Shown here: one piece after another, positions 17,304-26,425 of the stretch
Position numbering within the stretch: position 1 is the stretch's first letter
Layout: every line of letters starts with the position of its first letter
The notes under the pieces: generated by a model
The model's database searches: none
What the model saw: the letters and a program-made list of their open reading frames with translations, nothing else
What the model was told of the DNA's origin: nothing
Position numbers and translations under genes: made by a program
Assembly: GCF_031764535.1 (NCBI RefSeq)
Contig: NZ_CP134499.1
Location: 248,001 to 312,000 of the forward strand
Reading direction: 5' to 3'
DNA length: 64,000 bases
Origin: Pseudomonas sp. SG20056
Lineage (GTDB): Bacteria; Pseudomonadota; Gammaproteobacteria; Pseudomonadales; Pseudomonadaceae

Positions 17304-18344
17304 ATGGACAACCCCGTACCCGTGAGTAGCTCGGTTTCCGTTGCCTATCTGCAAGGTTTGCTCGACTACCTGGCGCGCCAGGGCGTCGACAGCGCTGAAC
17401 TGCTCGAGCGGGTGCAGCTCAGTCCGCAGCTTCTCGCCCAACGAGATCAGCGCATCGCCGCCAGCACCTATCTGGAGCTGCTCGGCCATGGCGTAAGGCT
17501 GACCGGCGATGAGCAGTTGGGCCTGCATCTGGGCGAGGCCGTGCGCCCCGGTTATTACGGTGTGTTGGGTTATCTGATCATGAGCTGCGCGACCCTAGCC
17601 GACGCGTTGCATCGCCAAGCGCGCTATGCCGCGTTGGTGGGCAACCTAGGCCAGGTCGACCTGGCTGACGAGCCGCCGCGCGCTGGGTTGGAGCCACAGG
17701 TGGCGCACAGTTGGCAGCCGTTGTTGCCGCAGCAGAAGCGTCAGCTCAGCGAGGAAACCCTGGCCGGCTGGGTAACCTTCGGCCATTGGATCAGCGGCCT
17801 GGATATTCCACCGACCGAGGTGCGCTTCCAGCATGCTGCACCGGCGGATACTTCCGAGTACCAGCGGATCTTCCGCTGCCCGGTGCTGTTCGATCAGGCT
17901 GATAACGCCCTGGTTTTCCCCAAGCGTCTGCTCGCCACGCCACTCGGCCAGGCCGATGCTCAGGTGCGCCTGATGCTCGATGCCTATGCTGATCGCCTGC
18001 TCGGTGAGATCCAGCAGGGCCATAGCGTGCTTGATCGCGCGCGCCTGGAATTGTCCCGCCAGCTGCCGGAAGTGGGCGCCGACCTGCAGCAAATCGCCGC
18101 GCGTTTGGCGCTTAGTCCGCGTACCCTGCAGCGGCGTTTGCGCGAAGCCGGGTTATCCTTCAATCAGTTGGTGGATGAAACCCGTCAGCAACTGGTGTTG
18201 CATTACCTGCGCGACCCGGCTCTGGAACTGGCAGAAATCGCATTTCTGGTTGGCTTCAGTGAGCCTGGCTCGCTGGCCCGCGCGTTTCGCCGTTGGACCG
18301 GGCAAAGCCCAGGCGAATATCGCCGTAGCTTGAAAGAACATTAA
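17304..18344 (+). CDS. AraC family transcriptional regulator (Arabinose_bd type)
   Basis: A 346-residue regulator. Residues about 20-200 match the N-terminal domain found in OruR-like AraC proteins (YYGVLGYLIMSCATLADAL). The C-terminal 90 residues hold two helix-turn-helix units: LALSPRTLQRRLREAG and AEIAFLVGFSEPGSLARAF, then RRWTGQSPGEYR. Ligand unknown. It lies between lptM and cyaY, where P. aeruginosa as I recall has none, with the MITE-like element immediately upstream. The element could carry or disrupt its promoter. The next gene, cyaY, starts 52 bp later and is probably independent. Confidence 0.88.
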   Translation: MDNPVPVSSSVSVAYLQGLLDYLARQGVDSAELLERVQLSPQLLAQRDQRIAASTYLELLGHGVRLTGDEQLGLHLGEAVRPGYYGVLGYLIMSCATLADALHRQARYAALVGNLGQVDLADEPPRAGLEPQVAHSWQPLLPQQKRQLSEETLAGWVTFGHWISGLDIPPTEVRFQHAAPADTSEYQRIFRCPVLFDQADNALVFPKRLLATPLGQADAQVRLMLDAYADRLLGEIQQGHSVLDRARLELSRQLPEVGADLQQIAARLALSPRTLQRRLREAGLSFNQLVDETRQQLVLHYLRDPALELAEIAFLVGFSEPGSLARAFRRWTGQSPGEYRRSLKEH

Positions 18345-18396
18345 TCACCGCAGCCCAAGACTTTTGCAGTCGCTGAATTTTTTGAGGTAAGTCGCA

Positions 18397-18729
18397 ATGA
18401 GTTTGACCGAAGCCCGCTTTCACGATCTGGTCGATGCCACCCAGCAGGCGGTGGAAGATATCTTCGATGACAGCGACCTGGACCTCGACCTGGAAAACTC
18501 TGCCGGGGTGCTGACTGTGCGTTTTGAAAACGGCACTCAGCTGATCTTCAGTCGTCAGGAGCCGCTGCGTCAGCTGTGGCTGGCGGCGCGTTCGGGCGGC
18601 TTCCACTTCGATTACGACCAGGCCAGCGAGCGCTGGATCTGCGACAGCAGCGACGAGCAGCTGGGCGAAATGCTGGCGCGTATCACCCTGGAACAATCCG
18701 GTGCTGACCTTGAGTTCGAAGAGCTCTGA
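18397..18729 (+). CDS. cyaY: CyaY, bacterial frataxin
   Basis: A 110-residue iron-binding protein. The N-terminal acidic helix and ridge EDIFDDSDLDLDLE bind iron, and the sheet motifs GVLTVRFENGTQLIFSRQEP and LWLAARSGGFHFDYD are typical. CyaY regulates Fe-S assembly by binding IscS. Length is normal (105-110). GAGGTAAGTCGCA before the ATG is the ribosome site. Its 3' end overlaps the DUF1289 gene. Confidence 0.95.
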   Translation: MSLTEARFHDLVDATQQAVEDIFDDSDLDLDLENSAGVLTVRFENGTQLIFSRQEPLRQLWLAARSGGFHFDYDQASERWICDSSDEQLGEMLARITLEQSGADLEFEEL

Positions 18730-18916
18730 CGGCGCGGGCCAGGAGGTCGCCTCGCCCTGCCGTCGCCAGTGTTGTCTGGATGATCAGGATATCTGCCTGG
18801 GCTGTGGCCGTACGCTGCAGGAGATTCTCGACTGGGGCAAAGCCGATATGGCGGGCAAACGCAGCATCTGCGCGGCTGCTGAAGCGCGCTTGCAACAGCG
18901 TAGCGCGGCACCTTGA
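18701..18916 (+). CDS. DUF1289 family small cysteine-rich protein
   Basis: Up to 71 residues. The core SPCRRQCCLDDQDICLGCGR followed by TLQEILDW is the DUF1289 (YdhL-like) signature: four or more cysteines likely to bind zinc or an Fe-S cluster. The start is uncertain: GTG at 18701 overlaps cyaY by 29 bp, and TTG at 18710 is also possible. There is no ATG before the core. The overlap suggests translational coupling with cyaY. Function unknown. Confidence 0.8.
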   Translation: MLTLSSKSSDGAGQEVASPCRRQCCLDDQDICLGCGRTLQEILDWGKADMAGKRSICAAAEARLQQRSAAP

Positions 18917-18926
18917 CCGGGCGGTC

Positions 18927-18954
18927 TTGTTTATTTGACTAGCTGTGGTACGGT
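18927..18954 (+). promoter_or_regulatory. Weak candidate promoter for rnk upstream of its leader hairpin
   Basis: TTGTTT (18927-18932), a 16-bp spacer and TACGGT (18949-18954) could form a sigma-70 promoter starting near 18960. If used, the rnk transcript would begin just before the terminator-like hairpin at 18968-19004. The match is weak. Confidence 0.25.
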
Positions 18955-18967
18955 CAGCCCAAGCCTT

Positions 18968-19004
18968 GCAAAACCCCGTCTTAGTGATGGGGTTTTGCTT
19001 TTTT
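18968..19004 (+). terminator. Strong intrinsic terminator 31 bp before rnk
   Basis: GCAAAACCCC and GGGGTTTTGC form a perfect 10-bp stem with an 11-base loop followed by TTTTTT. It can end the cyaY-DUF1289 transcript. Only 30 bp separate it from the rnk ATG, too little for a complete promoter plus leader, so it may lie in the rnk leader and act as an attenuator. Confidence 0.85.
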
Positions 19005-19034
19005 CACGATCCGTAAAGGGGACATACCCGCACC

Positions 19035-19445
19035 ATGACCAGCGCACCTTCGCTCACCATCACCCGTCTTGACCTGCAGCGCCTGGAGCATCTGCTCGAC
19101 AGCCTGGACGACTTCGGCCCCAGTGCCATCGCGTTGCAGGCCGAACTGGACCGCGCCGAAGTGGTTGGCCATGACGAGGTGCCGGCCGGGGTGGTGACCA
19201 TGAATTCGCGGGTGCATTGCCGTGAGGAAAGCAGCGGCAAGGATTACCACCTGACCCTGGTTTACCCGCAGGACGCAGGCGGTGAAGGCTGTGTATCGGT
19301 GTTGGCGCCGGTCGGCACGGCCCTGCTGGGGCTGTCCGTGGGTCAGCATATCGACTGGGCCGCGCCCGGCGGCAAAGTGCTCAAGCTGACGCTGCTGGCT
19401 GTGGAATATCAGCCGGAAGCGGCGGGCGAATACAGCCGTGCCTAG
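19035..19445 (+). CDS. rnk: Rnk, regulator of nucleoside diphosphate kinase
   Basis: A 136-residue protein of the GreA/Rnk class. An N-terminal short coiled coil (LQRLEHLLDSLDD and onward) precedes a GreA-like C-terminal domain with DYHLTLVYPQDA, SVLAPVGTALLGL and GQHIDW. Rnk binds RNA polymerase near the secondary channel; in Pseudomonas it affects nucleoside diphosphate kinase levels and alginate. The ribosome site is likely AAAGGGGA. A strong terminator-like hairpin stands immediately upstream. Confidence 0.92.
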   Translation: MTSAPSLTITRLDLQRLEHLLDSLDDFGPSAIALQAELDRAEVVGHDEVPAGVVTMNSRVHCREESSGKDYHLTLVYPQDAGGEGCVSVLAPVGTALLGLSVGQHIDWAAPGGKVLKLTLLAVEYQPEAAGEYSRA

Positions 19446-19484
19446 TCTAGAGTAGAGCTACGCCAATCTCGGCATGGAGGCCGT

Positions 19485-20285
19485 ATGTCCAGTCTACCCA
19501 TGTACTTTCCCCAGGGTTTTGACCTTTCCAGGGCCCTGCAATGCGCGCAGTTGGTCGGTTTCGCCTACGACCAATACAACCAGTGGCAAGCTCAGCAGCG
19601 CCCGCGGCGGCCGCAGGATTTCACCTGGCAGCCGCCTGCGTTGTCCGGCTGGGGATTTTCCGCGCCGATCTGGAGTGTGCTCAGCGAGCTGCACTTTCTC
19701 AACGAGTCGGAGCCCTTTGGCTTTGCCGCGCGTGATCCGCAGGGTGAGGTCTACCTGGTGTTTCGCGGCACTGACACAGTGCAGGACTGGCTGGACGATC
19801 TGGATGCCGATCAGCGCGCGTATCCCTGGCAAGCTGGCCTGGGCAATGTGCATGACGGCTTTCTCAAACTCTACACCTCGCTACGCGATCAGGCTTTGCA
19901 GGCCGTAGATACTCAGCAGCCCAACGGGCCGCTGTGGGTGTGCGCACACAGCCTGGGTGGTGCGCTCTCCAGTCTGGCGGTGTTGGATCTGCGCGAACGC
20001 TGGCCGGACTTGCCGCTGCAACACTACAGCTTTGCCAGTCCGCGCCTGGCCGCCCCCGATTTCGCCGCGCATTACAACGGGCAGCAGGTGCCGACCTTCC
20101 GCGTGGTGAATGACAGTGATCTGGTGCCACAGGTGCCGCCTGGCGTGACCGGTAAGTGGTTGTATCAACACCTGGGGTTGGCGATGACTTTCAGCGCCAG
20201 TTACGCCTCGGTGGGCGACAATCACAGCCTGGCCGGCTGTTACCTGTACGCCTTGCAGAACCCGCAAGCGCCGATGCGCGGCTGA
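19485..20285 (+). CDS. Class 3 lipase family alpha/beta hydrolase
   Basis: A 266-residue protein of the fungal-type lipase (Lipase_3) family. The nucleophile elbow is CAHSLGGALSS, with FRGTDTVQDWLDDLDAD as the family oxyanion and lid region, NDSDLVPQVPP for the catalytic Asp, and a His expected in DNHSLAGCYLYAL. There is no obvious signal peptide, so it may act in the cytoplasm or leave by another route. It starts 39 bp after rnk and its stop touches the cyaA stop on the other strand. Substrate unknown. Confidence 0.87.
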   Translation: MSSLPMYFPQGFDLSRALQCAQLVGFAYDQYNQWQAQQRPRRPQDFTWQPPALSGWGFSAPIWSVLSELHFLNESEPFGFAARDPQGEVYLVFRGTDTVQDWLDDLDADQRAYPWQAGLGNVHDGFLKLYTSLRDQALQAVDTQQPNGPLWVCAHSLGGALSSLAVLDLRERWPDLPLQHYSFASPRLAAPDFAAHYNGQQVPTFRVVNDSDLVPQVPPGVTGKWLYQHLGLAMTFSASYASVGDNHSLAGCYLYALQNPQAPMRG

Positions 20286-23141
20286 TCAGGCCTTTTGCAA
20301 TGCCTGATTCAGCGCCGCTTCCAGGCGGCTTTTGTACCGTAGGTAATGCACGCTCTGCATATGCCCCTCGCCGAGTACCGCTGACAGGTCGAGGTCGGTG
20401 ATATAGCAGGGGTAGCGCGCGCCATCGCGGCGTTGCGCGAGGATGTGCTGGGCGACCGCGGCGAACAGGTCGCCGGCGTATTCCAGCTCGGAAAATTCGC
20501 GGTGATTACAGTACAAGGTGACGTGCGAGCGCTTGCCATCTGCCGGCTCGACGATGGCCTGCACGTCATAGAACGGGTGGCTGATCGGTGACAGCGGCGG
20601 TGGCCTGCGCTCCAGGCGCTGGGCGCGCAGCGGCGCATCTGGCAGCACCTGGTAATACAGCACCTCCAGCGGCTGATGCGCCGGCAGATTATCCAGTGGC
20701 AGCAGGGCGTTGCGTCGGTACAGCACCGATTGCAGAAAGCGTTGCAATGGGGTCAGCAGGCTCTGTTCATCGCGGAACGGCATCTGCTGACGCCATAGCG
20801 CGTTGTGCTCGTCGAGCACACTGAGTTCGGCCGTGGCGCTGGCTTCGTTCAGCCGGTAGAACACCTGAATGCACTGCGGCCGCCCCACGGGCAGGATCAG
20901 CGCCAGGTCTTCACCTTCCAGGGCGCTGCGGTCCAGATGCAGCTCGCTGTAGCCAGGCAGCTCCTCGCCCAGGTGTTCGATCAGCGTGGGCAGGTCTTTC
21001 AGGCTGGTGTGGCTGACGTGACCGGGTTTCAGCTCGAGCAGGTGGTAGTGCTGTTTGATCTGCAGCAGGTAGCGGTTGGCCTGTTCGTTGCTGAAGCTGC
21101 CCAGCGTTTCGCGGAACAGCTCTTCAACCCGCTCGGCAATCGCCGTGGCGCGGTTGCGGCAGAAGCAACGTACCCGCAGGTTAGGCTTTTTGCCGCTGGC
21201 GGGCAGGGCGTTGAGGAAGTCGCGCAGACAGTCGAGCAACGCATGCGGGCCGTCATAGCGGGTCACCAGCAGCTCGTTCCAGCTGTTCAGGGTGACCTGG
21301 TCGATGGTCAGAATCAGGTTCTCGCGCACCCCGGAATAGCCGAGGGCATCGGTGCGCTCAGTGGTCATGTGCATGTTCATCTGGCTGAACTGCTTGAGTG
21401 GATCGATACCGACGTTGACTAAAAGCATCACTTCACCGGGCACGCTGGCGCTGAGCAGCGCTGCTTCGTCAACTGCGGGCAAAGGCAGCGGCACCACCTG
21501 CTGCAGGCTGCTGAGCAGGTTGGACAGCTCATATTCGGTCAGGTCGCTGGAGCCTGGGTGCAGTGACAGCCGCGTGCTGTTGTCGATCACGCCGTTGCGC
21601 TGGCACCAGGCGAGCAGCTCGATCAGCTCGCGCGAGCGTTTGAGCGGTGAAAAGTCTTCCAGGTCCTGAGCGTTAACGCTGCCACTGTAGAGCGCCCACA
21701 ACGTTTCATTGGGCTCATCCGGGCTGGGGTTCTGCGCCAGGGTAAGGGTGTCTTCGGCGAGATCCGGGGCGATGCCCGGGTTGATAAATTCGATCTTGCC
21801 TGATTTGCGCTCGAAGGCGGCGTACAGGCGGCGGCCGAGGATGCCCAGGTCGCGGCTGTTGAGCGAGCTGCCCGCGTGTTCGCTGCGGGCGAACTCGGAG
21901 AGAAAGCGGTAGCTGTAGGTCAGCTCGTTGACCAGCATGCGCCGCTCGGCGCTGACCTGGCGCACCTTCCACTGGCTGCGGCTGTCGAGCATCGCCAGCT
22001 GGCGGCTGTCCCAGTTCCAGTCGCGCGTCAGGCGCTCCAGCAGTAGGCGTTGCCAGCTCTTGCGGTTGTTGCGCGGTGGGCGGCTGAGTTTCTTGTCGAC
22101 CTTGAGGTACAGGCAGCGGCGGATCAGCTCCAGGCGTTCGTGCTCGCCACGGGCCTTGAGGTATTCCTCCAGGCGGCGGTAGACCACGATATAGGGGTCG
22201 AGCTCATCGACATCCAGGCGATTGGCGAACACCGCCTGCTTGAAGCGCAGCGACAGGCACTCGACCTTGGGGTGTTCGCTGGCGTACACCTCGGTGAGCA
22301 GTAGTTTGAGCACCGATTTGTAGGGCGACTCGATGCCCTTGAACAGCTGCCACATGCCGGCGCCGATAAACTCTTCCGGCGGGATGCGCGCCAGGTGGCC
22401 GAGGTCGAGCACGTCCTCGGCGCGGATAAAACGCTTGGCCAGCAAGGTGCTGGTGTAGTGCTGGTAGCGCTGCTCTTCATACACCGGCACCAGCCACCAC
22501 AGCGGTGTGCGCCCGCCGAGCCAGATGGCGGTGCGGTAGAACTCGTCCAGCAGCAAGTAGTGCTGGGTAGTGCCGCAGTCGTCCGAGGTCAGTTGCGCCT
22601 CGCGTTCGCCCTGAGTGAAACGCGCTGGGTCGATCAGGAAGAAATGCGCCTCGGCGCCGAAGGTGGCCGCCCAGCTTTCCAGCAGCGCGCACTTCTTGTT
22701 CAGCTCATGCAGCTGTTGCGGGCTGAGGTCGCTGGCGTGGCACACCCAGAAGTCCATATCGCTCTGTTCGGCTTGGGCGACGGTGCCCAGGCTGCCCATC
22801 AGAAACAGGCCGTGGATGGGCAGCGCCTGCTTGCCGCGATAGGGTTTGTAGGCGAACGAGCGGGTCAGACGCTGCACTTCGGAGAGCAGTTCGTCATCCG
22901 GCTCGAAACCGCTGAGGCCGGCCGGAGTCAGCCCGGAAACGTAGCCCGGTAGCAGTGGATGATTGACGTGAAACAGCAGCGGTAACAGCTTGAGTACCAG
23001 CTGCTGGCGTGTCGACAGCGCCTGCATGGCGCGTTGCAGGCGGCTCTGATTGAGTTTGAGGAAGCGCGCACGCAACTGCGTCAGTACCTTGCGGTCGATA
23101 CCGTCTTCAATGTCCGGACGAATTTCCTCGGTACGACTCAT
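20286..23141 (-). CDS. cyaA: Class I adenylate cyclase
   Basis: A 951-residue enterobacterial-type (class I) adenylate cyclase that makes cAMP for Vfr/CRP. The N-terminal catalytic half has a nucleotidyltransferase-like site, LMGSLGTVAQAEQSDMDFWV, with the Gly-Ser and Asp-x-Asp residues, followed by KCALLESWAATFGAEAHFF. The C-terminal half is the regulatory domain. Length is close to other Pseudomonas CyaA proteins. It is a single gene, with no gene on its strand within 160 bp on either side. In P. aeruginosa CyaA gives a minor share of cAMP beside class III CyaB. Confidence 0.95.
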   Translation of the reverse strand: MSRTEEIRPDIEDGIDRKVLTQLRARFLKLNQSRLQRAMQALSTRQQLVLKLLPLLFHVNHPLLPGYVSGLTPAGLSGFEPDDELLSEVQRLTRSFAYKPYRGKQALPIHGLFLMGSLGTVAQAEQSDMDFWVCHASDLSPQQLHELNKKCALLESWAATFGAEAHFFLIDPARFTQGEREAQLTSDDCGTTQHYLLLDEFYRTAIWLGGRTPLWWLVPVYEEQRYQHYTSTLLAKRFIRAEDVLDLGHLARIPPEEFIGAGMWQLFKGIESPYKSVLKLLLTEVYASEHPKVECLSLRFKQAVFANRLDVDELDPYIVVYRRLEEYLKARGEHERLELIRRCLYLKVDKKLSRPPRNNRKSWQRLLLERLTRDWNWDSRQLAMLDSRSQWKVRQVSAERRMLVNELTYSYRFLSEFARSEHAGSSLNSRDLGILGRRLYAAFERKSGKIEFINPGIAPDLAEDTLTLAQNPSPDEPNETLWALYSGSVNAQDLEDFSPLKRSRELIELLAWCQRNGVIDNSTRLSLHPGSSDLTEYELSNLLSSLQQVVPLPLPAVDEAALLSASVPGEVMLLVNVGIDPLKQFSQMNMHMTTERTDALGYSGVRENLILTIDQVTLNSWNELLVTRYDGPHALLDCLRDFLNALPASGKKPNLRVRCFCRNRATAIAERVEELFRETLGSFSNEQANRYLLQIKQHYHLLELKPGHVSHTSLKDLPTLIEHLGEELPGYSELHLDRSALEGEDLALILPVGRPQCIQVFYRLNEASATAELSVLDEHNALWRQQMPFRDEQSLLTPLQRFLQSVLYRRNALLPLDNLPAHQPLEVLYYQVLPDAPLRAQRLERRPPPLSPISHPFYDVQAIVEPADGKRSHVTLYCNHREFSELEYAGDLFAAVAQHILAQRRDGARYPCYITDLDLSAVLGEGHMQSVHYLRYKSRLEAALNQALQKA

Positions 23142-23306
23142 GCTCAGGCTCTGCAGGGCGGTGCGTGATCATGCCTTGCCAGATGGCTGGCGGATACAGG
23201 GTTATCGCCTGCGTCGCGGGCAGCTTGAGTAAGTCGCTGCAACGCAGGCTCGGTTGGCTTGGAAGCGGTTTCGATCGCGCTAGTTGGCGAGATTTGAGGG
23301 CGCTTC

Positions 23307-23552
23307 TCAGGCCGCTTCGGTCACATTGAGAATGGTCAGCAGAACTTGCGCGTGTTCGGCGGCGTCGAGCCCCAGGCTGGTCAGATAACCGCCGTCTGGC
23401 TGGTTGATCAGGCCTTTGTCATGCAGGCGTTGGGCAGCGGCAATCGCCGAGGGGGTGGCAGTGTGGTGAACCTTGATTCCTTCCTGAGTTGTGCCCAGGT
23501 TGAACAGCGCGAGGATTTCCAGTTCGGCAATCAGTTCAGGGGTAAAGGCCAT
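23307..23552 (-). CDS. TIGR02647 family conserved small protein
   Basis: An 81-residue protein recognised by MAFTPELIAELEILALFNL at the start, KVHHTATPSAIAAAQRLHDKG, and TSLGLDAAEHAQ. The middle looks like a small winged-helix with the pattern of a DNA-binding or regulatory domain, but no role is known. It lies downstream of the 89-residue gene on the same strand after a 177-bp gap in which I see no other gene. Confidence 0.8.
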   Translation of the reverse strand: MAFTPELIAELEILALFNLGTTQEGIKVHHTATPSAIAAAQRLHDKGLINQPDGGYLTSLGLDAAEHAQVLLTILNVTEAA

Positions 23553-23729
23553 AAGTACTCCAGCTTCTTGTTTTAGTGAGCTGCGGCCGGCGGCGGCAGC
23601 ACCCGCTGCGGTAAAACGGCTGAAACAACAGGCAGCCTGCGAAGGCAGTGTAGTGAAGCGCCAGGCAGTCTGCTGTGACTTGATGCTGCCAGAAGTTGGC
23701 GTGCAGTGGGGTAAATTTTTCCGTGCCGA

Positions 23730-23999
23730 TTACGGCGCTTGTTCGGGCAGCTCAGGCAGGGCGCGCAGGCCTTGCTCATAGCGGGCGAGATCGAAGGGGC
23801 GGTCATCGCGCAGCATGGCGTCGATTTCATCGGCCAGCACCAGGGCCATCAGCTCGATAATCTCGTCGCGTTGGTAACCGACCAGCGTCAGCTTGTTCAG
23901 TACAGCCTGGACAAAGGCCGGTTCGCCGGCTTCCAGCTGGTTTTCGATGGCCTGGATTAGGGTGTCCTGGGCAAAATCTTCGTCTTCTTGCTCGCTCAT
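23730..23999 (-). CDS. Conserved hypothetical protein, acidic, 89 residues
   Basis: An acidic helical protein (MSEQEDEDFAQDTLIQAIENQ...). The segment PAFVQAVLNKLTLVGYQRDEII and LMALVLADEIDAMLRD suggest a small all-helical fold. I recognise it only as a conserved Pseudomonas gene near argH. The start at 23999 removes an unlikely Pro/Gly-rich extension that overlaps the GNAT gene. It begins 17 bp after the GNAT stop, so the two are probably cotranscribed. Confidence 0.7.
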   Translation of the reverse strand: MSEQEDEDFAQDTLIQAIENQLEAGEPAFVQAVLNKLTLVGYQRDEIIELMALVLADEIDAMLRDDRPFDLARYEQGLRALPELPEQAP

Positions 24000-24016
24000 A
24001 TGCTTCTCCAAAAGGG

Positions 24017-24496
24017 CTAGCCCTGGGCAAAGTCCAGCAGGGCCTGGCCGGTCAGGCGGTAGGTGGTCCATTCGTCTTGCGGTTTGGCACCGAAGGCTTC
24101 ATAGAATTCGATGGCGGGCGTGTTCCAGTCCAGCACAGCCCACTCGAAGCGACCACAGCCCTTGGCCACGGCCAGTTGCGCCAGATGCCGCAGCAGGGCT
24201 TTACCTGCACCTACGCCGCGCTTTTCCGGGCTGATGTAGAGGTCTTCAAGGTACAGCCCGTGTTTGCCCAGCCAGGTCGAGTAGTTGAAAAAGTACACGG
24301 CATAGCCAATGGGTTGGCCGTCATGTTCGCAGATCAGCGCATGGGTGCTGCTCTCGGGGCCGAACAGGCTTGCTTCTATCCCTGCGGCGTCGGTCTGCAC
24401 TTCATGCTCGGCTTTCTCGTAGATCGCCAGGTTGGTGATAAAGCGCAGGATCAGAGCGGCGTCTGCTGCGGTGGCGGGGCGAATATTCAGGGTCAT
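24017..24496 (-). CDS. GNAT family N-acetyltransferase
   Basis: A 159-residue acetyltransferase. The opening NIRPATAADAALILRFI, the acetyl-CoA loop SPEKRGVGAGKALLRHLAQLA, and RFEWAVLDWNTPAIEFYEAFGA match the spermidine/diamine N-acetyltransferase-like branch of GNAT, which includes thialysine acetyltransferases. The substrate is probably a small amine or amino acid but cannot be fixed. It lies six bases downstream of a small membrane protein gene. Confidence 0.88.
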   Translation of the reverse strand: MTLNIRPATAADAALILRFITNLAIYEKAEHEVQTDAAGIEASLFGPESSTHALICEHDGQPIGYAVYFFNYSTWLGKHGLYLEDLYISPEKRGVGAGKALLRHLAQLAVAKGCGRFEWAVLDWNTPAIEFYEAFGAKPQDEWTTYRLTGQALLDFAQG

Positions 24497-24502
24497 GGAT
24501 AC

Positions 24503-24745
24503 TTAGCCATAGAGAAAAACCAGAGCAGTCAGCGGCAGACCGACCACGCAAAGAAAACCGAAGGCGCTGACCCAGCTGCTGCGTGGGCCCATCGGGTCGG
24601 ATATACGCAGCGGCAGGCGCGGATAGCTGCCCAGCGTCAGTAGGCGCAGTACCAGCCAGCCGCTGGTGTAGAAGAAGTAGCCGAACACCAGCTCCAGTGC
24701 GACCTCTGCCAGGACAGTCAGGCCGCGTAGCAACAGCTCGAACAT
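24503..24745 (-). CDS. Small two-helix membrane protein, unknown function
   Basis: An 80-residue protein with two hydrophobic segments (about residues 5-35 and 58-78) joined by a basic loop containing SYPRLPLRISDPMG. The ATG at 24745 follows AAGGGATGTCCC, a good ribosome site; the longer frame upstream runs into argH. It is 31 bp downstream of argH on the same strand and six bases before the GNAT gene. No function is recognised. Confidence 0.7.
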   Translation of the reverse strand: MFELLLRGLTVLAEVALELVFGYFFYTSGWLVLRLLTLGSYPRLPLRISDPMGPRSSWVSAFGFLCVVGLPLTALVFLYG

Positions 24746-24776
24746 GGGACATCCCTTTCCCTTGGTGAGCTGACGA

Positions 24777-26171
24777 TCAGCGCGTCGCCAGCAGTTCCCT
24801 GCCGCGCACAACAGCCGCACGCACCTGATTCGGTGCGGTGCCGCCGATATGGTTGCGGGCATTGACTGAGCCTTCCAGGGTCAGCACGGCAAACACGTCT
24901 TGCTCGATCTGCTCGCTGAACTGGCGCAGTTCGTCCAGGCTCATCTCGGCCAGGTCCTTGCCGGACTCGACACCGTATTTCACCGCATGGCCGACGATTT
25001 CGTGACAGTCACGGAACGGCAGGCCCTTGCGTACCAGGTAGTCGGCCAGGTCAGTGGCGGTGGAGAAGCCGCGCAGCGCCGCTTCACGCATGACCGCGTG
25101 CTTGGGCTTGATCGCCGGGATCATGTCGGCAAAGGCGCGCAGCGAGTCGCGCAGGGTGTCGGCGGCGTCGAACAGCGGTTCTTTGTCTTCCTGGTTATCC
25201 TTGTTGTAGGCCAGCGGCTGGCCTTTCATCAGGGTCAGCAGGCCCATCAGTGCGCCGAATACGCGGCCGGTTTTGCCACGTACCAGCTCGGGTACGTCGG
25301 GGTTTTTCTTCTGCGGCATGATCGAGCTGCCGGTGCAGAAACGATCCGGCAGGTCGATAAACTGGAACTGCGCGCTGGTCCACAGCACCAGCTCTTCGGA
25401 GAAGCGCGACAGGTGCATCATCGCCAGCGAAGCAGCAGCGCAGAATTCGATGGCGAAGTCGCGATCCGACACGCCGTCCAGCGAGTTGCCGCCAACCGCG
25501 TCGAAACCCAGCAATTGTGCGGTGATTTCACGCTGAATCGGGTAGGTGGTGCCGGCCAGCGCTGCCGAACCCAGGGGCATGCGGTTGGTGCGCTTGCGGC
25601 AATCGACTAGACGCTCATAGTCGCGCGAGAGCATTTCGAACCAGGCCAAAAGGTGATGGCCGAAGGTCACCGGCTGCGCGGTTTGCAGGTGGGTGAAGCC
25701 GGGCATGATGGTTTCCGCTTCACGCTCGGCCTGCTCCAGCAAGCCCTGCTGCAGGCGGGTGATCTCGGCCAGAATCAGGTCGATCTCGTCACGCAGCCAC
25801 AGGCGGATATCGGTCGCCACCTGGTCGTTACGCGAGCGGCCGGTGTGCAGCTTCTTGCCGGTGACGCCGATGCGGTCGGTCAGGCGCGCTTCGATGTTCA
25901 TGTGCACGTCTTCCAGATCGACGCGCCAGTCGAACTGGCCGGCTTCGATCTCGCTCTGAATCTGCGTCAGACCGTCGACGATGGCATCGCGCTCGGCATC
26001 ATTCAGTACGCCGACCTTGGCCAGCATGGTGGCGTGGGCGATGGAACCCATGATGTCGTGGCGATACAGGCGTTTGTCGAATTCGACGGAGGCGGTAAAG
26101 CGGGCAACAAAGGCATCGACTGGCTCGCTGAAGCGGCCGCCCCAGGATTGGTTGGTTTTTTCAGTGCTCAT
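24777..26171 (-). CDS. argH: Argininosuccinate lyase
   Basis: A 464-residue enzyme of the fumarase/aspartase superfamily that splits argininosuccinate into arginine and fumarate, the last step of arginine synthesis. Motifs: [16 protein letters not shown], the signature [15 protein letters not shown] with the catalytic Ser, and [12 protein letters not shown]. It begins with WGGRFSEP, as usual. It is divergent from algZ with a 254-bp gap. The argH-algZR arrangement is that of P. aeruginosa. Confidence 0.97.
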   Translation of the reverse strand: MSTEKTNQSWGGRFSEPVDAFVARFTASVEFDKRLYRHDIMGSIAHATMLAKVGVLNDAERDAIVDGLTQIQSEIEAGQFDWRVDLEDVHMNIEARLTDRIGVTGKKLHTGRSRNDQVATDIRLWLRDEIDLILAEITRLQQGLLEQAEREAETIMPGFTHLQTAQPVTFGHHLLAWFEMLSRDYERLVDCRKRTNRMPLGSAALAGTTYPIQREITAQLLGFDAVGGNSLDGVSDRDFAIEFCAAASLAMMHLSRFSEELVLWTSAQFQFIDLPDRFCTGSSIMPQKKNPDVPELVRGKTGRVFGALMGLLTLMKGQPLAYNKDNQEDKEPLFDAADTLRDSLRAFADMIPAIKPKHAVMREAALRGFSTATDLADYLVRKGLPFRDCHEIVGHAVKYGVESGKDLAEMSLDELRQFSEQIEQDVFAVLTLEGSVNARNHIGGTAPNQVRAAVVRGRELLATR

Positions 26172-26425
26172 GGGCTTCGCTCTGCTGGTGCGCTAAAACG
26201 GGCTGGCCACGCTGGGGTGGCCGGCAAGACGGAAAAGTGCGCCGATAATAACAGGCTGGCCGGTAAGTTCGCCGCGTCACGTTGTCGGTGGGCACAGCTA
26301 GGCTGCAGTAGAGCAATGTTGCGCCGTTCACAGTTTTGTCGCGGCGGGCGCATTTCGGTGCTTTATTTTGCCCGGTCGCAGCTGTCTATCTTGCTGCTGG
26401 CGCGGCTCACGCGGAAACTGCGGCG

